Below, in pieces: positions 45,210 to 53,514 of a stretch of 64,000 nt of DNA. A program made the position numbers and the translations under genes. Source of the DNA: an uncultured Bacteroidaceae bacterium (GTDB lineage: Bacteria > Bacteroidota > Bacteroidia > Bacteroidales > Bacteroidaceae); the NCBI GenBank assembly GCA_905234735.1, contig CAJOJA010000003.1, forward strand, positions 62,001-126,000, in the 5' to 3' direction. The number at the start of each line of letters is the position of its first letter. The stretch's first letter is position 1. The notes under the pieces were generated by a model, which was given only the letters and a program-made list of their open reading frames with translations, had not been told where the DNA came from and made no database searches.

Positions 45210-46118
45210 TCAGGGGATGATGAAGTTGATGTATTCCTGTCGTGTGGAAACCTCCATGGGGAGGGTTGTTCCCGTGAGCACCTGTCCGTCGATGCTGATG
45301 CACGACTTGCTGGTCTCGTAAATGTGGATTTTCTGTCGCGAGCGGTAGGGGCGTACGTTGCGGTGGGCAAGGAATTTCCCCGTTGTCATCATGTACATTC
45401 CGGCCACGAGCTGGGCAACGGCAGGGTGGGATATGGTGGTGACGTCGAGCATCCCATTGTAGGGTACCGCGTTGGGGGTCATGCCGTAGCCTTGGGCGTT
45501 TCCGATGCATACGTTCATTAGCCGCCCCTCTATCTTTTCGTGGTTGATGCTGAGACTCATTTTCTGTTCCATACGCTGGAACAGGAGCAGCACGAAACTG
45601 CTCAGATAACTGAGTGACGAAAGCCCCCAGAATCGGTATGTCTTGTGCTTGATGTCCATGATGTTGGCTGCCAGTCCCAGATTAAGGCAGTTGAGGAAGT
45701 AGTGCTCGCGTTCTCCCTCTTTCAGGACTCCGAGATCGACTTTGCGGATGCGCCGTCGCAGGAGCACATTGACGGCCTTCAGCGGCTCGCCCTCGTCGAG
45801 GCCCCAGAAACGGGCATAGTCGTTGCCGTGTCCGTTGGGTATGATACCGAACGTCACGCTCTTGTGCAGTTCGGGGTCTACGGCCATCATCCCGTGTATG
45901 GCCCGATTCAGGGCACCATCTCCTCCGACGATGACGATTGTCGTGTAGCCGTTCTTGACCAGCATTGCTGCCAGCCGTTCCTCGGAGCCTCTCCCCTCGC
46001 TCTGCACGAAGTCGTATTCAACTCCCTGCTCTTGCAGGTATCTCCGTATGTTCTCCCATCGGCGATGTGTGTGCAGTACGCCCGACTTTGGACTGTAAAT
46101 TATTCCCCAGCGTTCCAT
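45210..46118 (-). CDS. Diacylglycerol kinase-family lipid kinase
   Basis: 302 residues from ATG 46118 (MERWGIIYSPKSG); the frame extends upstream but only into miaA. Catalytic nucleotide site VIVGGDGALNRAIHGMM and IPNGHGNDYARFWGL, then a C-terminal beta-sandwich (YNGMLDVTTI, SIDGQVL). Members phosphorylate diacylglycerol, sphingosine or related lipids; the substrate is not clear here, and Bacteroidetes make sphingolipids. It overlaps the miaA 3' end by 19 bp. Confidence 0.87.
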   Translation of the reverse strand: MERWGIIYSPKSGVLHTHRRWENIRRYLQEQGVEYDFVQSEGRGSEERLAAMLVKNGYTTIVIVGGDGALNRAIHGMMAVDPELHKSVTFGIIPNGHGNDYARFWGLDEGEPLKAVNVLLRRRIRKVDLGVLKEGEREHYFLNCLNLGLAANIMDIKHKTYRFWGLSSLSYLSSFVLLLFQRMEQKMSLSINHEKIEGRLMNVCIGNAQGYGMTPNAVPYNGMLDVTTISHPAVAQLVAGMYMMTTGKFLAHRNVRPYRSRQKIHIYETSKSCISIDGQVLTGTTLPMEVSTRQEYINFIIP

Positions 46119-46846
46119 AATTCTATTATCTGCTCTATTTTTTCTTCCATCGGCAGTGTGGCATCTATCCAGTGGATGGGCAGTCCGCGACGCTCTTCCA
46201 TTCCGCGGAACCACGTCATCTGCCGCTTGGCAAACTGGTGGATGGCAATCTCTAGCAGATGGAACATTTCTTCATATGTGAGTTGTCCTGTCAGGTATAG
46301 TGTCACGTACTTGTACTCCAGTCCGTAGCGGATGAGCCGCTCAGGTGGCAAGTGTCTCAGGAGTTCCTCCACTTCTTCAATCATTCCGTGCTCTAGTCGT
46401 TCCTTTAATCTTCTGGTTATCTTTTCTCTACGTAGATTACGGTCAATCTTTACTCCAATTGTTAGGCTGCGTCTGTCAGGGAATCGGACGGCCCCCAGTT
46501 CGTAGCTCTTCAGGACAGATTCGATGTACAGCCCTGTGCCTCCGCACATAACGGGAACCTTACCTCTGGCCGTGATGTTCATGTAGGCGTTTTGGAAGGC
46601 ACATTGGAACTCGTAGACGTTGAATCGGTATCCGGCTTCTGCGATGTCTATCAGGTGATAGGGTATGGACGTACCCTCTACGATGTATTCATTCAGGTCC
46701 TTGCCGCTCCCTATGGTCATACCCCGATACACCATACGGCTGTCGGCCGAGATAATCTCTCCGCCTATGCGATGACATAGGTGAGCCGCAAGGGCTGTCT
46801 TGCCGCTAGCTGTTGGTCCAAGGATGGTTATCAGTTCATAATGCAT
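46100..46846 (-). CDS. miaA: tRNA dimethylallyltransferase, compact form
   Basis: Adds the dimethylallyl group to A37 of tRNAs reading U-starting codons. P-loop GPTASGKTALAA, ISADSRMVYRGM, PYHLIDI and CGGTGLYIESVL are canonical, as is the end QFAKRQMTWFRGM. At 248 residues it is about 60 shorter than E. coli MiaA (316). The segment after GGTGLYIESVLK lacks the IHPNDPQR region and the insertion domain that clamps tRNA. It could be a MiaA paralogue with altered substrate range. Confidence 0.85.
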   Translation of the reverse strand: MHYELITILGPTASGKTALAAHLCHRIGGEIISADSRMVYRGMTIGSGKDLNEYIVEGTSIPYHLIDIAEAGYRFNVYEFQCAFQNAYMNITARGKVPVMCGGTGLYIESVLKSYELGAVRFPDRRSLTIGVKIDRNLRREKITRRLKERLEHGMIEEVEELLRHLPPERLIRYGLEYKYVTLYLTGQLTYEEMFHLLEIAIHQFAKRQMTWFRGMEERRGLPIHWIDATLPMEEKIEQIIELWNAGE

Positions 46847-46861
46847 AATGGGGCAGTGCCT

Positions 46862-46898
46862 TTCTCATTTTCTCATTCTTTCATTTTCCCATTTTCCC
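46862..46898. repeat. TTTTCTCATTCTTTCATTTTCCCA repeat between miaA and the Crp-family gene
   Basis: TTCTCATTTTCTCATTCTTT followed by CATTTTCCCATTTTCCCAT fills the spacer. Same family as the porU and LolA-like signal-peptide repeats, here non-coding. Confidence 0.65.
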
Positions 46899-46899
46899 A

Positions 46900-47601
46900 T
46901 CATCCCATGCGCGATATTTTCTCCAGTTCCGCTTCGTTGATGAGTTTTATCTTCTTGCCGTCGATGGCCACAAGGTGTTCACTGGCAAAGGCACTCAGGG
47001 TGCGTATGGCGTTGCTGGTGGTCATATTCGACAGGTTGGCCAGGTCCTCGCGGCTTAGGTAGATGGAGAGTGTGCATCCGTCCTCCTCCAGTCCGTAGCT
47101 GTCGCGCAGGTATAGAAGCGATTCGGCCAGTCGTCCGCGTATGTGTTTCTGGGTCAGGTTGACGGTGCGCTCGTCCGACATACCCAGCAGCTTGGCTAGG
47201 CTCTGGATGAAGAACCAAGCCAGGTTGTTGTTGCTTCGAATGAAGTTAACCAACAGGTCTAGGGGGATTTTGGCAATCAGGCTTGCCTCGAAGGCGGCCG
47301 CCGTGCAGTGGATGTTCTCGCCGGTGATGTAGGCTCGATAGCCGAAGTATTCCACGGGTTTGTACAGGCGCATGGTTTGTGCCCGTCCGCCTACTCCCTC
47401 CTTGTAGACCTTGACCTTTCCGCGCAGCAGGCAGAGCAGATGCTGGGGGATGTCTCCCTCGCGATAGATAATCTCGTTTTTCTTGTATTCCTGCAGTACG
47501 ATGGTTTGTTCCAGCTGTCTTTTTTGATCGTCTGTCATGTGCTGACAGAGTGCAGACAACTTTTCCATCACATTTTTAATAGATTCTTGCTTTTTTGACA
47601 T
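46900..47601 (-). CDS. Crp/Fnr-family transcriptional regulator
   Basis: 233 residues from ATG 47601 (MSKKQESIKNVMEKL). N-terminal cyclic-nucleotide-binding-like beta-roll (EYKKNEIIYREGDIPQHLLCLLRGKVKVYK, residues about 37-66), a dimerisation helix, and a C-terminal winged helix (YLSREDLANLSNMTTSNAIRTLSAF, residues about 182-206). No Fe-S cysteine cluster as in Fnr. The effector is unknown. It is divergent from the glycogen operon that starts at 47794, so it may regulate it. Confidence 0.88.
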   Translation of the reverse strand: MSKKQESIKNVMEKLSALCQHMTDDQKRQLEQTIVLQEYKKNEIIYREGDIPQHLLCLLRGKVKVYKEGVGGRAQTMRLYKPVEYFGYRAYITGENIHCTAAAFEASLIAKIPLDLLVNFIRSNNNLAWFFIQSLAKLLGMSDERTVNLTQKHIRGRLAESLLYLRDSYGLEEDGCTLSIYLSREDLANLSNMTTSNAIRTLSAFASEHLVAIDGKKIKLINEAELEKISRMG

Positions 47602-47633
47602 CGCAAATGTGCCTGAAAATGTGTTTAACGACA

Positions 47634-47641
47634 CAAATTTA
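47634..47641 (-). promoter_or_regulatory. Promoter -7 element for the Crp-family gene
   Basis: TAAATTTG on the minus strand, 33 bp before the ATG. A CTTG at 47665-47662, 20 bp upstream, may serve as the -33 element. Confidence 0.5.
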
Positions 47642-47693
47642 CGCTTTTTGAGGCTTTCAGACAAGAAAAATGTAAAATTAATTGCCATTTCTT

Positions 47694-47723
47694 TTTGGCT
47701 TTTAATATTTTTCACTAAATTTG
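47694..47723 (+). promoter_or_regulatory. Promoter of the glycogen operon
   Basis: TTTG (47694-47697) and TAAATTTG (47716-47723) with an 18-bp spacer, about 70 bp upstream of the debranching-enzyme ATG. It lies back to back with the regulator promoter. Confidence 0.6.
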
Positions 47724-47793
47724 AATGTCCGTATGTCGATATGGGCCGCCTTAACTATCAAAATGTAAAACACTAACATAATCAACTACAACT

Positions 47794-49740
47794 ATGAGTT
47801 ATTTGCGCTTTGACAAGACTCTGATGACGAACCTTCAGGATTCGCTGCCCAAGGAAATCCTGCGTTCGAATCGTTCAGGAGCCTACTCGTGTACGACCCT
47901 GGTGGATTGTAATACGAGAAAGTATCATGGCCTGTTGGTTGTGCCTGTGCCCGAGTTGGACGACGAAAACCACGTCCTGCTCTCCTCGTTGGATGCTACT
48001 GTCATCCAGCACGGGGCTGAGTTCAATCTGGGCCTGCACAAGTACCACGGCGACAACTTTGCACCTCGTGGACACAAGTACATCCGCGAGTTTGACAGCC
48101 TGCAAGTGCCCACCACGACCTATCGTGTGGGTGGCGTACTTCTGCGTCGGGAGATGGTGTTCCAGCACTTCGAGAACCGACTGATTATCCGCTACACTCT
48201 GCTCAATGCCCACAGCGAGACGACCCTGCGCCTGCGCCCCTTCCTGGCCTTCCGCAGTGTTCGCGAGTACACCCACGAGAACAGTCGTGCCAGCCGCGAC
48301 TATCAGGAGGTGGAGAACGGCATCAAGACCTGCATGTATCCGGGCTACCCCGAGTTGTATATGCAGGTGGACAAGGAGAACAAGTTTGTCTTCCAGCCCG
48401 ACTGGTATCGCGGTGTCGAGTATCCGAAGGAGCAGGAGCGCGGATATGCTACGAACGAGGACTTGTACGTTCCTGGCTACTTCGAGTTCAATATCAAGAA
48501 CGGCGAGAGCGTAGTCTTCAGCGCTGGTCTGTCGGAGATTAAGACCTCCTCGCTGGCTCAGCTGGCCGACTTCGAGGTCAACGTTCGCACGCCGCGCGAC
48601 AACTTCTACAACAATCTGGTCAATTCGGCCCATCAGTTCATCATCAGCCGTGACGGCGAGAATTACGTGCTGGCCGGCTATCCCTGGTTCAAGTCTCGTG
48701 CCCGCGACCTCTTCATCTCATTGCCTGGACTGACGCTAACCAACAACGAGATTGAGAAGTTCGAGCTGGTGATGAAGACTGCCGAGAAGGCCATCCGCCA
48801 GTTTATTGCCGGCGACCCCATTGGCGTGAAGATATATGAGATGGAGCAGCCCGACGTACTCCTGTGGGCCGTATGGTGCATTCAGCAGTATGCCAAGATT
48901 GTGGGCCTGCAGAAGTGCATCGACAAGTACGGCCTACTGGTTCAGGAGATGATGGAGTGGATACGTGCCGGCAAGCATCCCGGTCTGGAACTCCACAGCA
49001 ACGGACTGCTCTACGCTCCGGGTGGCAAGAACAAGGCCATCACCTGGATGAACAGTTCGTCGTTCGGTCGGCCCATCGTTCCGCGCACGGGCTACATCGT
49101 GGAGTTCAATGCCCTCTGGTACAACGCCCTGATGTTCAGTGCCGAGATATGCCGCCAGATGAACGACGAGAAGGTGGCCATCACGCTGGAGGGCCTGGCC
49201 AAGAAGGCGGGCGCCAGTTTCCTGGAGACGTTCCTCAACGAACACGGCTATCTGCTCGACTATGTCGACGGCAACATGATGTCATGGGAAGTGCGTCCGA
49301 ACATGGTATTTGCTGTAGCCTTTGACTACAGCCCGCTCGATGCCAAGCAGAAGAAGTCGGTACTCGACTTCTGCACCAAGGAACTGCTCACCCCCAAGGG
49401 CCTTCGTTCGCTCTCGCCCAAGAGCGGTGCCTACAACCCGATGTACGTTGGCCCGCAGCAGCAGCGTGATTATGCCTACCATCAAGGTACGGCTTGGCCC
49501 TGGCTGGCCGGTTTCTACATGGAGGCCTGCCTGCGCGTCTTCGGCCGTTCGCGTGTCAGCTTCATAGAGCGCCAGTTGGTGGGCTATGAGGAGGAACTCT
49601 TCTACCATTGCATCGGTACGATTCCCGAACTCTTCGATGGCAATCCTCCCTTCCACGGACGTGGTGCCATCTCGTTTGCGATGAACGTGGCCGAAATCAT
49701 GCGCGTCGTGAAGTTGCTGGATAAATATAATGAATACTAA
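47794..49740 (+). CDS. Glycogen debranching enzyme (GH133 amylo-alpha-1,6-glucosidase)
   Basis: 648 residues. N-terminal beta-sandwich of the GDE type (EILRSNRSGAYSCTTLVDCNTRKYHGLLV as residues about 21-49) and a C-terminal (alpha/alpha)6 glucosidase domain (YPWFKSRARDLFISLPGLTL, YAYHQGTAWPWLAGFYMEA). Removes alpha-1,6 branches during glycogen turnover. First of three genes with GT4 and GH57 proteins, a conserved Bacteroidales set. The Pro-Trp-Phe stretch replaces the GYPWF of other members. Confidence 0.9.
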   Translation: MSYLRFDKTLMTNLQDSLPKEILRSNRSGAYSCTTLVDCNTRKYHGLLVVPVPELDDENHVLLSSLDATVIQHGAEFNLGLHKYHGDNFAPRGHKYIREFDSLQVPTTTYRVGGVLLRREMVFQHFENRLIIRYTLLNAHSETTLRLRPFLAFRSVREYTHENSRASRDYQEVENGIKTCMYPGYPELYMQVDKENKFVFQPDWYRGVEYPKEQERGYATNEDLYVPGYFEFNIKNGESVVFSAGLSEIKTSSLAQLADFEVNVRTPRDNFYNNLVNSAHQFIISRDGENYVLAGYPWFKSRARDLFISLPGLTLTNNEIEKFELVMKTAEKAIRQFIAGDPIGVKIYEMEQPDVLLWAVWCIQQYAKIVGLQKCIDKYGLLVQEMMEWIRAGKHPGLELHSNGLLYAPGGKNKAITWMNSSSFGRPIVPRTGYIVEFNALWYNALMFSAEICRQMNDEKVAITLEGLAKKAGASFLETFLNEHGYLLDYVDGNMMSWEVRPNMVFAVAFDYSPLDAKQKKSVLDFCTKELLTPKGLRSLSPKSGAYNPMYVGPQQQRDYAYHQGTAWPWLAGFYMEACLRVFGRSRVSFIERQLVGYEEELFYHCIGTIPELFDGNPPFHGRGAISFAMNVAEIMRVVKLLDKYNEY

Positions 49741-49758
49741 AGAAAGGAGGCCATCACT

Positions 49759-51048
49759 ATGAAAGTCTTAATGTTCGGATGGGAGTTCCCTCCTAAAATC
49801 TATGGCGGACTGGCCGTTGCCAGTTACGGTATCACCAAGGGTCTGAGCGTGCAGCCCGACGTAGAAACCACGTTCTGTATGCCCAAGCCCACGGGCGAGG
49901 AGGAGAAGTTCCTCAAGATTATCAACATGAGTCAGGTGCCCATTGTATGGCGCGACGTGAATTACGACGACATCAAGGACCGCTTTGTGGGCCACACGGC
50001 CGAGGACTACTATCGCTTCCGCGACCACCTCTATGCCGACTTCAACTACATGCAGGGACTGGACGATCTGGGCTGCATGGGCTTTGCCGGGGGCTATCCG
50101 GGCAACCTGCACGAGGAGATCAACAACTTCAGCATCATCGCAGGTGTGCTGGCGCGAAGCGAACAATTCGACGTTATTCACGCCCACGACTGGCTGACCT
50201 ATCCCGCTGGCGTTCATGCCAAGATGGTGAGCGGCAAGCCTCTCTGCATCCACGTTCATGCCACCGACTTTGACCGTTCGCGCGGTAAGGTCAATCCCAC
50301 TGTCTACAGCATCGAGAAGAATGGTATGGACCATGCTGACTGCATCATGTGCGTCTCGGAACTGACCCGTCAGACAGTCATCCACCAGTACCATCAGGAC
50401 CCCCGCAAGTGTGTTGCCATGCACAATGCCGTGTACCCCCTGAGCGAGGAGTACCAGGCCATCGAGGGACAGAAGAAACCCGATGAAAAGGTTGTTACCT
50501 ACCTGGGCCGCATCACCATGCAGAAGGGGCCTGAGTACTTCATCGAGGCCGCTAAGCGCGTGCTCGACCGCTCGCGCAACATCCGCTTCTGCTTTGCTGG
50601 TTCGGGTGACATGATGAATGCCATGATCGACTTGGCTGCGGCCTATGGCATTGCCGACCGCTGCCACTTCCCTGGCTTCCAGCGCGGCAAGCAGGTCTAC
50701 GAGATGTACAAGAGCTCCGACGTCTTCGTGATGCCATCCGTCAGCGAACCCTTCGGCATCGCACCCCTGGAGGCCATGCAGTGCGGCTGTCCCAGCATCA
50801 TCTCCAAGCAGTCCGGCTGCGGCGAGATTCTGGACAACGTCATCAAGGTCGACTACTGGGACATCGACGCTATGGCCGATGCCATCTACAGCATCTGTAC
50901 CAACGAGGCCCTGCACAAGTACCTGGCCGAGGAGGGCATGAAGGAGGTCGATGGCATCACCTGGGAAAAGGTAGCCGTGCGCATTCGTTCCTGCTACGAC
51001 CAGCTCATCTCGCGTGGCTACTTCGATGTGAACGACTATCATGCCTGA
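49759..51048 (+). CDS. GT4-family glycogen synthase-like glycosyltransferase
   Basis: 429 residues, GT-B fold. N-terminal MKVLMFGWEFPPKIYGGLAV has the Gly-Gly loop for the donor phosphate; VIHAHDWLTYPAGVHA is typical of glycogen synthases; the C-terminal E-x7-E motif is in SEPFGIAPLEAMQCGCP. It probably extends alpha-1,4-glucan using a nucleotide sugar, inferred from its neighbours. Starts 18 bp after the debranching gene. Confidence 0.88.
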   Translation: MKVLMFGWEFPPKIYGGLAVASYGITKGLSVQPDVETTFCMPKPTGEEEKFLKIINMSQVPIVWRDVNYDDIKDRFVGHTAEDYYRFRDHLYADFNYMQGLDDLGCMGFAGGYPGNLHEEINNFSIIAGVLARSEQFDVIHAHDWLTYPAGVHAKMVSGKPLCIHVHATDFDRSRGKVNPTVYSIEKNGMDHADCIMCVSELTRQTVIHQYHQDPRKCVAMHNAVYPLSEEYQAIEGQKKPDEKVVTYLGRITMQKGPEYFIEAAKRVLDRSRNIRFCFAGSGDMMNAMIDLAAAYGIADRCHFPGFQRGKQVYEMYKSSDVFVMPSVSEPFGIAPLEAMQCGCPSIISKQSGCGEILDNVIKVDYWDIDAMADAIYSICTNEALHKYLAEEGMKEVDGITWEKVAVRIRSCYDQLISRGYFDVNDYHA

Positions 51049-51094
51049 TAAATTTAAAAGTGAAAAGTAAAAAATGAAAAAGTAATAAATGATT

Positions 51095-52534
51095 ATGAAA
51101 ACAATTTGCTTATATTTCGAGATTCATCAGCCGGTGCACCTGAAGCGCTATCGTTTCTTCGAGATTGGTACCGACCACTACTATTATGACGATTACGAGA
51201 ACGAGCGCGCCATCACCGAGACCGCCCAGAAAAGCTACATCCCTGCCCTGACCGCAATGCTGGAGATGACCAAGACCTACGGCAAGCAGTTCAAGGTGGC
51301 CTTCTCGCTCTCCGGTGTAGCCATCGAACTTCTGGAGGTCTATGCTCCTGAGGTCATCGAGCTCCTGCAGCAGTTGGCCGAGTCGGGATGCGTAGAGTTT
51401 CTGGCCGAGCCCTACAGTCACGGTCTGTCGTCGTTGGCCAACGAGGAAGTCTTCATTGAGGAGACCAAGCGCCAGGCCAAGAAGATCAAGGAGATGTTCG
51501 GCCAGACCCCCAAGGTGCTGCGCAATTCCTCGCTCATCTACTCCGACGAAATCGGTTCGTTGGCCGGCCGCATGGGGTTCAAGGGCATGATAGCCGAGGG
51601 TGCCAAGCACATACTGGGCTGGAAGAGCCCCCACTTCGTCTACCATTGCGCCATGGACCCCAACGTGAAGCTTCTGCTGCGCGACTATAAGCTCTCTGAC
51701 GACCTCTCGCTGCGCTTCAGCGACTCCTCGTGGAACGAATATCCCCTCTTCGCCGACAAGTACGTCGACTGGATTGCCCAGCTGCCTGAGGAGGAACAGG
51801 TCATCAACATCTTCATGGAGCTCTGCGCACTGGGCGTATTCCAGCCCCTGTCGAGCAACATCCTGGAGTTCCTGAAGGCACTGCCCGCTGTAGCCAAGGA
51901 GCGTGGTGTCACCTTCGCTACGCCCAGCGAAATCATCGGCAAGACCAAGTCCGTCAGCCCCATGGAGGTAGCCTATCCCGTCAGCTGGAACGACGAGGAG
52001 CGCGACACCTCCTGCTGGCTCGGCAACGGCATGCAGCGCGAGGCCTTCAACAAACTTTATCAGGAGGCCGACCGCATCCTGGCCTGCAAGGACCGTCGCA
52101 TCAAGCAGGACTGGGACCGCATCCAGGCCTCGAACAACTTCCGCTACATGACCACCAAACCCGCCAGTGTCGGTATGTTCCGCGGCTTCTATGACTCGCC
52201 CTACGATGCCTTCACCAACTACATGAACGTCCTGGGCGACTTCATCAAGCGCGTACAGGACCTCTTCCCCGTCGAGGTGGAGAGCGACGAGCTGAATGCC
52301 CTCTACACCACCATCCACAACCAGGGTAAGGAATTGGCCGTGAAGGACAACGAAATCAGCCGCCTGCGTGCCCGTCTGGAGAAGTACGAGCCCGCTCCCG
52401 ATGCTGAGAGCCCCAAGAGCTTGGAAGATCCCAAGAAGGAGGAGAAGAGGTCCGTGGCCAAGAAAGCTGCTCCTGCCAAGAAGGTCGAGTCCGCAAAGAA
52501 GCCCGCAGCCAAGAAACCTGCTACCAAGAAGTAG
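51095..52534 (+). CDS. GH57-family alpha-glucan enzyme with basic C-terminal tail
   Basis: 479 residues from ATG 51095 (ATG 51089 also possible). GH57 hallmarks: ICLYFEIHQPVHLKRYRFFE (the HQP motif) and GCVEFLAEPYSHGLSSL. GH57 members are alpha-amylases, 4-alpha-glucanotransferases or branching enzymes; which of these applies here is not clear. After a coiled-coil-like segment (ISRLRARLEKYE) the protein ends in a Lys/Ala/Pro-rich tail (SVAKKAAPAKKVESAKKPA and on) reminiscent of histone H1-like tails, which is unusual for this family. Third gene of the glycogen set. Confidence 0.87.
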   Translation: MKTICLYFEIHQPVHLKRYRFFEIGTDHYYYDDYENERAITETAQKSYIPALTAMLEMTKTYGKQFKVAFSLSGVAIELLEVYAPEVIELLQQLAESGCVEFLAEPYSHGLSSLANEEVFIEETKRQAKKIKEMFGQTPKVLRNSSLIYSDEIGSLAGRMGFKGMIAEGAKHILGWKSPHFVYHCAMDPNVKLLLRDYKLSDDLSLRFSDSSWNEYPLFADKYVDWIAQLPEEEQVINIFMELCALGVFQPLSSNILEFLKALPAVAKERGVTFATPSEIIGKTKSVSPMEVAYPVSWNDEERDTSCWLGNGMQREAFNKLYQEADRILACKDRRIKQDWDRIQASNNFRYMTTKPASVGMFRGFYDSPYDAFTNYMNVLGDFIKRVQDLFPVEVESDELNALYTTIHNQGKELAVKDNEISRLRARLEKYEPAPDAESPKSLEDPKKEEKRSVAKKAAPAKKVESAKKPAAKKPATKK

Positions 52535-52559
52535 CCACTCTAACGGCATATCCGCATTT

Positions 52560-52590
52560 CCGCCCCATGAGACCTATTCCCATGGGGCGG
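52560..52590. terminator. Strong hairpin after the glycogen operon
   Basis: CCGCCCCATG (52560-52569) pairs perfectly with CATGGGGCGG (52581-52590) around an 11-nt loop. It lies between convergent genes and could stop both. There is no long T-tract. Confidence 0.55.
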
Positions 52591-52642
52591 AACTCTTTCC
52601 CGCTTTGACTTTAAGGCTCAACAGAGGACACAATGTAGGAGA

Positions 52643-52696
52643 ATAGTAATGCGAGTGCACGCGCGTTACTAATGGCGAGAACCCCAACATTACTAT
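52643..52696. repeat. Nested palindromes between convergent genes
   Basis: GTAATGCGAGTG-CACGCGCGTTAC (52646-52669) is a 24-bp imperfect palindrome with two symmetric mismatches around GTGCAC. ATAGTAATG (52643-52651) is repeated inverted as CATTACTAT (52688-52696), reaching the stop of the HD-domain gene. Confidence 0.5.
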
Positions 52697-53379
52697 TAAC
52701 CAACATTCGAAGTTGTTAAAGTACTCAGTAGCCCCTCCACCGAAGGCTCCATCGGCAACATACCGTTGAATAGGGCCTTAAGTCGTCCTTCATCTTCAAT
52801 GAGTTGGCGCAGTTGTTCCAGCCGGAGGGCATTGGGCGAATCAGGAAACCATAGGTGCAGATAGCCCTCGCGGCCGTATTTCTCTCGCAGGTGCTGGAGC
52901 ATCCGGCGGTAATGTTCGTCACGCGATAGAGTGGGATAGTGGTCAAGGCCAAACTGGATGGTACGGCGGATGATGGTTTCGGGGTCGATGTAGCGGTCTG
53001 CCTCCGCCACGATGCGTCCGTAGATGGTTCGTGGTGCATGAGCTGCCGAAGCCCGGTGGTCCTCGGCAGCATCAGCCATGACCTCGACTTCTTCCTCCGT
53101 AAACCACTGGCGCAGGCGCTGGTCGCTGCGGATGATACGGGCCGATGCCTCGTGGTGCAGTTCGCGCCCTTCGACGAGTCCGGTATCATGGTATGCAGCA
53201 ATGGCGTACACCATGTCGGGGTTCACGTAGAACCGACGGGCCAGTTCCATGCTTTGGCTGATGACCATTTCTGCATGACTGCGCTGATGCGCTTTGTCGA
53301 AATGGTCGTAGCGGGGTAGGATCTCCGTCTCGATGTATTGTCGCAACTCCGCATTCGTAGTACAGTTTTTGCTGTTCAT
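52696..53379 (-). CDS. HD-domain phosphohydrolase
   Basis: 227 residues from ATG 53379. Metal-binding residues of the HD superfamily: His in QRSHAEMVISQS, the pair in AAYHDTGLVEGRELHHEASA, and a later Asp in EADRYID. Likely a nucleotide or phosphate-ester hydrolase; the substrate is unknown. It is transcribed away from the kinase-like gene at 53515 from a separate promoter. Confidence 0.8.
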   Translation of the reverse strand: MNSKNCTTNAELRQYIETEILPRYDHFDKAHQRSHAEMVISQSMELARRFYVNPDMVYAIAAYHDTGLVEGRELHHEASARIIRSDQRLRQWFTEEEVEVMADAAEDHRASAAHAPRTIYGRIVAEADRYIDPETIIRRTIQFGLDHYPTLSRDEHYRRMLQHLREKYGREGYLHLWFPDSPNALRLEQLRQLIEDEGRLKALFNGMLPMEPSVEGLLSTLTTSNVG

Positions 53380-53399
53380 CTTTTTACTTATTACGGTTG

Positions 53400-53431
53400 C
53401 AAAGGTACGTTTTAATCGCGAATGCGGCAAA
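53400..53431 (-). promoter_or_regulatory. Promoter of the HD-domain gene
   Basis: Minus-strand TTTG (53431-53428) and TACCTTTG (53407-53400) with a 20-bp spacer, 21 bp before the ATG. Confidence 0.7.
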
Positions 53432-53481
53432 TGCCAGCACAAAAAATGAGTGAAATATGTCGCGGTTTTAATTTTATATTG

Positions 53482-53489
53482 TACCTTTG
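53482..53489 (+). promoter_or_regulatory. Promoter -7 element for the kinase-like gene
   Basis: TACCTTTG, 25 bp upstream of ATG 53515. The -33 region shows no TTTG at the expected spacing. Confidence 0.5.
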
Positions 53490-53514
53490 TACTGCCAAAT
53501 TAAAGATTCGTAAT

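Noticed and set aside
49768-51042. Long antisense frame opposite the GT4 gene (and a similar one at 51110-52549)
   Set aside because: Exact mirror of a strong codon bias in the real genes; no start signal or motif.
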